Source of the DNA: a virus
Strand: one strand, 5' to 3'
Virus record (IMG/VR): IMGVR_UViG_3300012964_000025
Span: 1 to 38,563 of that record
Length of the DNA: 38,563 nucleotides
Positions 8,801 through 15,205 of the stretch are shown here, piece after piece (positions within the stretch are counted from its first letter, which is position 1; every line of letters begins with the position of its first letter). The notes under the pieces are model-generated. The model saw only the letters and a list, made by a program, of their open reading frames with translations, was not told the origin of the DNA and did no database searches. The position numbers were made by a program, and so were the translations under genes.

Positions 8801-10731
8801 TTGAACATCACCTCTAAGATGGTCCCGTCCTTCTTCAGGAGATAGCGGCCGTCCACTTCCGGCCGGTAGGTGTTCGGCCGTGACGTAACGTGCCAGCGTG
8901 CGTCATCCCTGATCACTTCGGCCGCGTCCTCGTTCGTCATGCCCTGGACGCCGCCGCCTGAGAGTTTTCCGATAAAGCCCGCGTCAATCTGCTTCACTGA
9001 ATTTATGAATTTGCCTTCGGTGTAGCCTTCCGGCAATACGAGCTTCTTGCCGTTTATCCTGGCAATATCCCCGACGATCGCAGTGAAAGCCGACTCCGCC
9101 CGCTTCCTGTCCACACTCTCCCCCAGGGTGTCGCCTTTTCTGCCGGCCAGCGCCGCGTAGTAACTTTGAAACGCCTTATAGTGCGTCTCCTGATTCTGCG
9201 GCATTCCCAGCAGCGCGTCGCCGATCATGCCGTCAAACTGGCTTCTCATGTCGGTTTCCTTCGGGAGCCTGACCGCCTTTTCCTTCAGATACCGGGTGCC
9301 TTCCGCGAGCATCTTGGCTGTGGCTGTTTTGCCTGCGGCAAAGAGGCCGATGAACATACCTGCCTGGTCATCTTCTGTTGTTATCTGCTGCGCGATTGAC
9401 ATCATGCCGTCCTTGCCGACGCTCTCTTGGAGTTTATTGAGCAATTGCGTCCCGCCATCCTTTTCCGTTTTCATCATCCCTGCCAGCCCTGCCGCTTCTG
9501 CAGGCTTCAATATCGGCGTGTAGGGCATGTTGTACGCCGCCTTGATCTGCTTGCCTATCTCGGCGCGGTTCTGGAGCTGCTTCGTCAGCAGCGCCGGATC
9601 CTGCATGTTCAGCGGCTCGATCTCGATGCCCAGTGTTCCAGCGCCGAATGTGAGCGGGTCCTTCGCAAACTGCTCTGTTCTGAAGGCGAGGCTTTCGCCT
9701 TTTTGCTTGATGCCCTTGAATTTCTCCGCAAGCGCCGGGAATTCCCTCACTGCCTTGGCGATCATCACTTCATCCTTCGGGTTGATCGGCATGCCCGCCA
9801 GCTTTTTCTGTTCATACACATCCAGAAAGTCCCTGATATTGTCCTTGCGCTCTGCCTTCGCCGCCTTTGCTGCCGCCTCCCGCTGCCGCTTTTCCTGTTC
9901 GATAGCGTTTTCAATCGCGCCGATGTAATGCTCCCGGCTCTTCGGATCCATGTCCGGCAGATACAGCGGATTACCGTCCTTGCTTTTTGCCTTCAGGTCC
10001 TTGAGCACGCCGTTCAGATCGTTCTTGTTGATCCGGTTGTCGATCTCTATCGTTGCCGTGCGCTCTTTGAATTCCTGTGCATATTTCTCTTTTTCCTGCT
10101 CGTTAAAACCTGTCCAGTCGATACTGTTAAGGATTCGTACCGCTTCGGCCCTGTCCTTCGGGGATATCGCGGCCCTGCGTTCCAGGTCCTGAAGTACGGT
10201 CAATGTCGACGCCCTGGCCGTATCGATCGCCTGCTTCTCCTGCAGGTTATAGATGCTGTGCTTCGCGTTCAGCAGCGCCTCGGTATGTACCGGCTCCAGG
10301 AGATAGGCCTTATCCCCGAAATCCTCTGTGTAGAGGCCCTTCATCTTTTCCGCCGCTTCGTTCAGCTTTTCCAGCTTCTCATCACCGGGGATGTTTTTGT
10401 CCTGCCAGATCGTATCAGCCATCTCAGCCATTGCGCCCTTATAGCTGAGAATCGTGTTCTGCATCTGGGCGTGCTGTTTTTCTTTTTCCGCCTGCTCCGC
10501 CTTCGCCTTCGCCTCGCGCTCAATGCGGTCCCGTTCGGCCTTCAGCTCACGCCGGGCGGTCAACACTTCCTCCGTCTCCCTGGCCATCTCCTGATTGGCG
10601 ATGTGCGTGAAACCAGCGCTCAGGTCCTGAAGGCCCTGACCGATATAATCAGGGCCCTCAGGCAGCGCCGTAGCCGGCGTTACCTCCGCTACACGGTTGC
10701 CGAATATGTCCGCCGCTTGCGGGATTCTCAC
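8797..10731 (-). CDS. Internal virion protein, coiled-coil rich (644 aa)
   Basis: A GTG start at 10731 follows GAGGGCC. Residues about 45-130 are a long charged coiled coil (many Glu, Lys and Ala; KAEQAEKEKQHAQ), and further helical segments follow (EQEKRQREAAAKAAKAERK). The order next to two other giant virion genes and the soluble helical composition fit a T7 gp15-like internal core protein, which forms the periplasmic part of the ejection conduit. No enzymatic motif is seen. Its stop overlaps the start of the next gene as GTGA, which indicates coupled translation. Confidence 0.68.
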   Translation of the reverse strand: MRIPQAADIFGNRVAEVTPATALPEGPDYIGQGLQDLSAGFTHIANQEMARETEEVLTARRELKAERDRIEREAKAKAEQAEKEKQHAQMQNTILSYKGAMAEMADTIWQDKNIPGDEKLEKLNEAAEKMKGLYTEDFGDKAYLLEPVHTEALLNAKHSIYNLQEKQAIDTARASTLTVLQDLERRAAISPKDRAEAVRILNSIDWTGFNEQEKEKYAQEFKERTATIEIDNRINKNDLNGVLKDLKAKSKDGNPLYLPDMDPKSREHYIGAIENAIEQEKRQREAAAKAAKAERKDNIRDFLDVYEQKKLAGMPINPKDEVMIAKAVREFPALAEKFKGIKQKGESLAFRTEQFAKDPLTFGAGTLGIEIEPLNMQDPALLTKQLQNRAEIGKQIKAAYNMPYTPILKPAEAAGLAGMMKTEKDGGTQLLNKLQESVGKDGMMSIAQQITTEDDQAGMFIGLFAAGKTATAKMLAEGTRYLKEKAVRLPKETDMRSQFDGMIGDALLGMPQNQETHYKAFQSYYAALAGRKGDTLGESVDRKRAESAFTAIVGDIARINGKKLVLPEGYTEGKFINSVKQIDAGFIGKLSGGGVQGMTNEDAAEVIRDDARWHVTSRPNTYRPEVDGRYLLKKDGTILEVMFK

Positions 10732-11033
10732 TCGGAGGCCCTCAAATCAACGATATTAGTTACTGTGTTGCCTTGTTCGCCGGTTAATGGAAACGCGATC
10801 GAGGACGCCGCGTCGATGATCTGCGAGATCGGCGCTGCTATCGCCTGCCAGGTTGCCGCCTGTCCACCGGTCGAGACGGATTGCACGCCACCGATGATCG
10901 TCTGTGCCGCTGCCATCACGAGGTCCTTTTTTTGCTGGCCCGACTTCGGGACACTTGAAAACGCCCGCTCGGCGATGCCCATAAGCCCGAGAATCGACGG
11001 CAGCAGGGTAGTTAATAGCGTAAGTATCTGCAT
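10728..11033 (-). CDS. Small alanine-rich late protein (101 aa)
   Basis: The start at ATG 11033 follows AGGAGGTG. The N-terminus is hydrophobic (ILTLLTTLLPSILGLMGIAE) and the middle is an alanine-, glycine- and serine-rich helix. Such small proteins sit next to lysis or internal core genes in BPP-1-like podoviruses. It could be a holin component or a minor virion protein; the sequence does not decide. It overlaps the next gene by four bases. Confidence 0.6.
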   Translation of the reverse strand: MQILTLLTTLLPSILGLMGIAERAFSSVPKSGQQKKDLVMAAAQTIIGGVQSVSTGGQAATWQAIAAPISQIIDAASSIAFPLTGEQGNTVTNIVDLRASE

Positions 11034-11218
11034 TATTGATTCACCTCCTTTCTTGATAAGGCCTGTCCTGTTGCAAAGCCGAAAAGGCCGGAATAGGCCA
11101 GTTCAGCAAGGCGTTGTGTTTCGGGTTTCGGCCAAATAGCTGTTACGGTATAAATTGCAACGACTGCGATGATGACCTGTGTTTTATCGTTGTCAAGGAT
11201 TTCAAATATCTTTTCCAT
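11033..11218 (-). CDS. Small membrane protein, holin candidate (61 aa)
   Basis: The protein begins with a charged segment (MEKIFEILDNDKTQ), then one membrane span (VIIAVVAIYTVTAIW), then a weaker hydrophobic stretch and a basic tail. It lies 132 bases downstream of the endolysin gene in the same transcript. Size and topology fit a small holin, but the 109-residue gene at 11865 is an equal candidate; phages often carry two. SD AAGGAG lies about 10 bases from ATG 11218. Confidence 0.6.
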   Translation of the reverse strand: MEKIFEILDNDKTQVIIAVVAIYTVTAIWPKPETQRLAELAYSGLFGFATGQALSRKEVNQ

Positions 11219-11250
11219 CGTTCATTGTCTCCTTTTCCCTTTCAAATCCC

Positions 11251-11335
11251 GGGCAACCACAAGGGATTGCCCCTACATTCATACCACTCCCCGCCTTGAT
11301 AAGGAGGGGTGGCCGCAGGCCGGGGTGGTTATCCT
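11251..11335. repeat. Dispersed repeats between endolysin and holin-like gene
   Basis: GGGCAACCACAAGGGATTGC with CCCTAC (11251-11276) is followed by a second palindromic type, CCACTCCCCGCCTTGATAAG to GGCCGGGGTGG (about 11285-11333). Both look like genomic REP-type elements rather than phage sequence. They fill nearly the whole 132-base gap and would form strong hairpins in the late mRNA. Confidence 0.65.
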
Positions 11336-11350
11336 CGTACCCTGCCGTTA

Positions 11351-11707
11351 TCAATACGTCCATATCACCCGCTGCGGCTTTTCTGTATCGATGTCCAGGT
11401 GTATGAAATTCTTTGCTATGCCGATCCGGTTGAACAGCTTCGTCTGGAATATAACGCCGAGCAGTTCATATTTCTCCGGACTGCCGGCGGTAACGTCCAC
11501 GGCGATCCCGTGCATGTGCGCTGAATCATTCACACCGCCGACTTCCGCGTTATGTTTTGAACAACGGTATCCGGAGGTTATATGCAGCGGCTTGCCGTAG
11601 AATTCCCTCAGCGCGTCCAGCCGGTTGATCAACTCCACATTGACATCCACCGCCCCGCAGCACTTGCAAGCGAGCTCCTTGTCATCGAAATATTTCCCTA
11701 TCTTCAT
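11351..11707 (-). CDS. Endolysin, M15 family peptidase (118 aa)
   Basis: The domain is a short peptidase M15A fold that cleaves the peptide cross-links of peptidoglycan. Motifs seen are ITSGYRCSKHNAEVGG, SAHMHGIAVDV (His and Asp zinc ligands) and HLDID near the C-terminus (third ligand). The length is typical of the minimal M15 phage endolysin and no signal peptide is present, so release needs a holin. ATG 11707 is chosen over an in-frame upstream ATG because it overlaps the stop of the previous small gene as ATGA and has AAAGG upstream. Confidence 0.9.
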   Translation of the reverse strand: MKIGKYFDDKELACKCCGAVDVNVELINRLDALREFYGKPLHITSGYRCSKHNAEVGGVNDSAHMHGIAVDVTAGSPEKYELLGVIFQTKLFNRIGIAKNFIHLDIDTEKPQRVIWTY

Positions 11708-11868
11708 GCCTTGCCTTTCTTTTTGAGATAACATCCTTCACAGCTTTTGTTGAACACTGACGGCCCGGACAGCTCAAGATATATATGACAATTCGCACAG
11801 GAACCGTCCGCCAGACAGCGGTTCAGGAAATCCGCCAGCGCAACGTAATCCACGCGCCGGTCGGTCAT
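11704..11868 (-). CDS. Small four-cysteine protein in the lysis cluster (54 aa)
   Basis: A 54-residue frame starts at ATG 11868, overlapping the preceding stop as ATGA, and ends overlapping the endolysin start as ATGA. It contains SCANCH and SCEGCYLKKK, two CxxC pairs that could bind zinc. There is no signal peptide or membrane span, so it does not resemble a spanin. The tight overlap on both sides argues that it is a real gene. Function unknown. Confidence 0.6.
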   Translation of the reverse strand: MTDRRVDYVALADFLNRCLADGSCANCHIYLELSGPSVFNKSCEGCYLKKKGKA

Positions 11869-12194
11869 GGCCGGGACCGCCTGATCTCGCTAAGAATCTC
11901 CTGTTTGAACTCCCTGAAATCCTCTTTAGTCAGCAGCCGCTGTTGATCGTCACCTATGCTTTTGCTGTATAGATACGCCCCAGTTATCAGGGTGAACAGC
12001 AGTCCGACGATACTCCAGAACACAATCCATGTCGGCCGGTCGTTAATGCGGCTATGAGTTTCGGAAAAACCGCCGTTTATCTTTTCATGCATCCTCGACA
12101 GCGCCCCGGTTTCCGGCTTTGTGATGTTGCATACGTCCTCTTCGAGTGTCGTGATGCGCCTGTCACATTGCTGATACTGGATATCATGTTCCAT
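11865..12194 (-). CDS. XhlA-like membrane protein, holin or lysis accessory (109 aa)
   Basis: The first 55 residues form a coiled coil with two cysteines (ITTLEEDVCNITKPETGALS). One membrane span follows (WIVFWSIVGLLFTLITGAYLY), then a charged cytoplasmic-type helix (EDFREFKQEILSEIRRSRP). This resembles haemolysin XhlA-type lysis proteins. Position directly before the endolysin supports a lysis role; whether it makes the hole itself or assists is not clear. Confidence 0.65.
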   Translation of the reverse strand: MEHDIQYQQCDRRITTLEEDVCNITKPETGALSRMHEKINGGFSETHSRINDRPTWIVFWSIVGLLFTLITGAYLYSKSIGDDQQRLLTKEDFREFKQEILSEIRRSRP

Positions 12195-12218
12195 GTGTCG
12201 CCCCGCTCCTCCCGTTAT

Positions 12219-13679
12219 TTAGTTCGTCAAGGCCCGTGAATATTTGATATTGATTCCTGCAACGTCAAAGTCTTGGGCATACGTGTCGAAAACTTCTTTT
12301 ACCGACGCATTATCAATCGAACCAATGAAGGGGCCTGCTGTAGATACAAATGACAACCCGTAGTCTGCTGCAGCAGTAAACTGTTCAGTATATGTTCCCG
12401 GGGCGGTTCTCCCCGTCAAAAATACATCACCTATTGTTGCAGCAACAGTTCCTTGTGTAATGGCGGTAATAGTATAGGTCACCTCATACCGCTTGCCTGT
12501 TGTTATTCCATTGGCAGATGTAGCCCATCCGCCCCCACTGCCTGAATATGACAAAACACCATCGGCAACGCTCCAGCCCGAGCCAAGCGTCCAACTCGAA
12601 GAATCAGCAAAGGCTGTATTTGCATTTATTTCTGCGCCTAACTCTGCCAGTCTGGTAAGCGAACATACAACCGTCTCCCCTGCTGCAATGGACCCAGCCG
12701 GTGTTATTGCGGAGGAATAGGTCGTTGCAAGCCTGTCGTACTGGAGATATGTTGCGTCTGCCGTGAGACTTGATGTCTGGGCAGTGCCGACGGCCGTGCT
12801 CAGGATCTCGCTGTTGCCCTGCGATACGCAGGCGAGGCTGAAGTCAACGATCTCGTTTTCAGCCGGGGCCGTGGCGTTGGAGATATAGCCGACGACATTA
12901 AAGGTGATTGTGCTGCCGGTGAAATCAAACGGGACCTGCCAGGTGAACTGGACGTCTTCGTTTGATGCGCCGTCGAACGCACGCGTGTTGATCTTGTTGG
13001 TGCTCGTGAGTGCTGCGAGGATTGCAGGCGCGGCAGCTCCGTCAATTGCGTTGCCTATTGGAAGAAAATCAGACCCTTTGATTGTCGGTAAATCCCCTGT
13101 AGCGATAGTATCCCATGCTGGCGCTGCTCCATTTGAGCCGTCGCCTGTTTGCCGGAAAAACTTCTTCGTTGTCGTTGTGTTCGGACTGAGCAGTGTCGTG
13201 GTGTCTGTATTGGATTGATACGGCATTGAACCGAGCAGTGTCGTACCGTTGCCGCCAGTAAGGTTTGTGCTTTTGGTGGCCGTTGCCGCATTTCCTGTGG
13301 TGCTTCCTGATGATCCCGAACAATTACCTGTCAGATTTGCCGTAATCGTTCCTGCTGCGAAGTCGCCGTTTGCGTCCCTTACGACGACCTTACTTGGAGT
13401 ATTGGTTGATACTGCCCCGTGCGCGGTTGTGGTGTTCCCGGTGTGCGTGTCCATCTCCGATTGAGTGGTCACGTCATAACAGCCCTCCACTTCACCGGCC
13501 GCGTCAACTCCCAGGGGCGCCTGTCCTGCAGCGCAGTTCGCCCCGTTCGCCGCCAGCTGTGCGACGCTTACCGTAGGCCCTCCGCATGTGACAGTCGTGC
13601 TGTATGCCGGGATTGCCGACAGAATAATGAGGAGAACAACTAATATACTTTTGACTTCTGACTTATGACTGTTTTTCAT
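12219..13679 (-). CDS. Tail fibre-like protein with signal peptide and inserted CBM-like module (486 aa)
   Basis: ATG 13679 follows GGGAGGGAATTA and gives a clear Sec signal peptide (SILVVLLIILSAIPAYS). A region typical of phage fibres follows (NTPSKVVVRDANGDFAAG, TITANLTGN, poly-Thr stretches). The C-terminal beta-sandwich is interrupted between SLTRLAELG and DTYAQDFDVAGINIKYSRAL by about 115 residues that look like a CBM4/9-type carbohydrate-binding domain (WTLGSGWSVADGVLSYSGSG to FIGSIDNASVKEV). The same type of module occurs in the partial gene at 37457. Likely a receptor-binding or accessory fibre. Export before assembly would be unusual. Confidence 0.72.
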   Translation of the reverse strand: MKNSHKSEVKSILVVLLIILSAIPAYSTTVTCGGPTVSVAQLAANGANCAAGQAPLGVDAAGEVEGCYDVTTQSEMDTHTGNTTTAHGAVSTNTPSKVVVRDANGDFAAGTITANLTGNCSGSSGSTTGNAATATKSTNLTGGNGTTLLGSMPYQSNTDTTTLLSPNTTTTKKFFRQTGDGSNGAAPAWDTIATGDLPTIKGSDFLPIGNAIDGAAAPAILAALTSTNKINTRAFDGASNEDVQFTWQVPFDFTGSTITFNVVGYISNATAPAENEIVDFSLACVSQGNSEILSTAVGTAQTSSLTADATYLQYDRLATTYSSAITPAGSIAAGETVVCSLTRLAELGAEINANTAFADSSSWTLGSGWSVADGVLSYSGSGGGWATSANGITTGKRYEVTYTITAITQGTVAATIGDVFLTGRTAPGTYTEQFTAAADYGLSFVSTAGPFIGSIDNASVKEVFDTYAQDFDVAGINIKYSRALTN

Positions 13680-14122
13680 TAATTCCCTCCCGAGGTGCAC
13701 GTTATTGTGATGCTGGTTGTCGCGTCTCCGTCTGACTTCGAAACGTAATTGCCCCTGATGTATCTGACCGGCTTGTTGACGACATGCGTCATCACCGGCG
13801 TTGCGGTCATGGTTGCGCTGTAGAGCGCCTCAAACGTGCTGTTGTCGATAGAGCCCTCGACGTTAAAGGTTAGATCCGTCGGCGCCGTCCCTCCCCAGGC
13901 TGCCAGGCAGGTGTGCTGGCTGGTCGTAAAGCCCAGGTCCTTTGCCGTGCCGGCCCCGGTGACTATAACCGCGCTCAGCAGCGTATTGTTTGCCTCCGGC
14001 CTGACTGCTGATGGTATGCCGTTATCATCCAGCGGGATAACCTTCGGGACATCGACCTCCGTCGCCATTGCAGGCAGACAAAATAGACAAATCAGAAAAA
14101 TTGCAAAAAGCCATTTGTTCAT
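13679..14122 (-). CDS. Exported beta-rich virion-region protein (147 aa)
   Basis: A textbook Sec signal peptide opens the protein (NKWLFAIFLICLFCLPAMA, cleavage after AMA). The mature part is beta-rich with a sandwich-like pattern (DLTFNVEGSIDNSTFEALYS, PVRYIRGNYVSKSDGDATTS) as in small fibre or decoration proteins. Its stop overlaps the start of the downstream fibre gene as TAATG. SD GGAGG precedes ATG 14122. Function unknown; fibre assembly or base attachment is a guess from context. Confidence 0.6.
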   Translation of the reverse strand: MNKWLFAIFLICLFCLPAMATEVDVPKVIPLDDNGIPSAVRPEANNTLLSAVIVTGAGTAKDLGFTTSQHTCLAAWGGTAPTDLTFNVEGSIDNSTFEALYSATMTATPVMTHVVNKPVRYIRGNYVSKSDGDATTSITITCTSGGN

Positions 14123-14138
14123 TTGCGTCCTCCTTTCT

Positions 14139-14663
14139 TTAGTGCCAGAGCATTGATTCGGATTCGGAAGGGGTTTCGCTGAAATTAAAACCCGATCCTC
14201 CGCCGACTGTTTTTTTATAGTTGGAATAGTTGTATCCCATATTCGCGAGGTTGCCGCCGAGCGACAGGAACGATCCGACGGCGTAGCTGTCCGCCCTGTC
14301 CTGCGCCATTGCGCCCTTCGAGCGGTAATAGCCCGCCTTGTTCTTGCTCCCCTTCAGCGCGGCCAGCGCATCGAGCTCGCTCAGATAACTGGTTTCCCCG
14401 AGTATGAAATCCGGCGTCCCTTCGTCGCTCAGCAGCACGCCCGAGCCTGCCATTGACGCTTCCTGCTGTTTCTTCATGCGGAGCGCCTGCCGGCGGATGT
14501 TCTCCGCTTCCGACTTTCCCGCCTCCAGTTCGTCCGCGGCCATCTGCTTCATCAGTTTTTCTTCTTTGTCCGCCGCGTCCTGTTGAGCTTCAATCGAATA
14601 GACGGTGCCGGCTACTGCTGCTACTGCCGCTATGCCCAGGGCGATACTTGTTAGTGCCGGCAT
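14139..14663 (-). CDS. Internal virion protein, gp14-like (174 aa)
   Basis: ATG 14663 is chosen because of GGAGGGTC upstream and the TAATG overlap with the GNAT stop. The N-terminus has one hydrophobic helix (LTSIALGIAAVAAVAGTVY), followed by a long charged coiled coil (EAQQDAADKEEKLMKQMAAD and onwards). The C-terminal part has ALKGSKNKAGYYRSKG and a glycine-rich tail. The pattern and size match T7 gp14-type internal proteins, which form the outer-membrane part of the ejection pore. Confidence 0.7.
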   Translation of the reverse strand: MPALTSIALGIAAVAAVAGTVYSIEAQQDAADKEEKLMKQMAADELEAGKSEAENIRRQALRMKKQQEASMAGSGVLLSDEGTPDFILGETSYLSELDALAALKGSKNKAGYYRSKGAMAQDRADSYAVGSFLSLGGNLANMGYNYSNYKKTVGGGSGFNFSETPSESESMLWH

Positions 14664-15205
14664 TATTTGACCCTCCTCATGTGATGTTCTTCGAGACATT
14701 CATATCCGAGATGTTGATATGCTTTTGTGACTCCTTCGTAGTTAAGCGATTTCATGACTGCGAGTGCATCCACCTCAGCGCCTTTTTCCTTGGCCCATTG
14801 CTGATATGCCCTCAGAAGCCTCAGCGCCGTTGTTCCTCCCCTGTGCTCTGCCGTGATGAACCAGAACATTTCCTGCGAAACTACGACATCGAAATTCCAC
14901 GGAGATAGCGACAACACGCCGCCAATGCCGCCGATGACCCGGTCTCCTTTTTCGGCGATAAAAATAACGGCGCCGTCGCCCTCGATCATGCGCTTCAGTG
15001 TTACTGCAGTGCTGGTCGCCTTGAACGGTATATATTTGGATATGACGGTAGACAAGAAAAATTCCTCCGCAAGCGGCAGCGCCCCGGGGATGTCCTCGAA
15101 CCTCGCTTCACGGATTCTGATAGATGTTTGTAGAAAATTCGGGACGCTTTCTGAAGGCCGTTCGGAAGTGTCCCTGGAATTTTCTATCTTCATTTGATTA
15201 TTCAT
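14663..15205 (-). CDS. GNAT-family N-acetyltransferase (180 aa)
   Basis: The GNAT fold is seen from IRIREARFEDIPGALPLAEE onwards. The acetyl-CoA loop lies around WFITAEHRGGTTALRLLRAY (beta4 then a basic Gly-rich turn), and KAYQHLGYECLEEHHMRR closes the fold. GNAT genes at this place between tail tube B and internal virion genes occur in BPP-1-like podoviruses; the substrate is unknown. The first 28 residues, up to NFLQTS, are encoded by a family B repeat inserted just after the start. ATG 15205 has AGGTG inside the end of the upstream gene. Confidence 0.82.
   Translation of the reverse strand: MNNQMKIENSRDTSERPSESVPNFLQTSIRIREARFEDIPGALPLAEEFFLSTVISKYIPFKATSTAVTLKRMIEGDGAVIFIAEKGDRVIGGIGGVLSLSPWNFDVVVSQEMFWFITAEHRGGTTALRLLRAYQQWAKEKGAEVDALAVMKSLNYEGVTKAYQHLGYECLEEHHMRRVK
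15133..15184. repeat. Palindromic repeat family B inside the GNAT 5' end
   Basis: GGGACGCTTTCTG...CGGAAGTGTCCC flanked by GAAAATTC and GGAATTTTC makes a near-perfect 50-base hairpin. Copies lie at 18735-18784, 20394-20440 and 30015-30061. This copy is in frame and extends the GNAT N-terminus. Confidence 0.85.

Noticed and set aside
9427-11139. 570-codon open frame on the plus strand
   Set aside because: It is antisense to the 644-residue virion gene and its neighbours, has low-complexity Leu/Arg composition and no suitable start context; an antisense shadow of a GC-rich gene.
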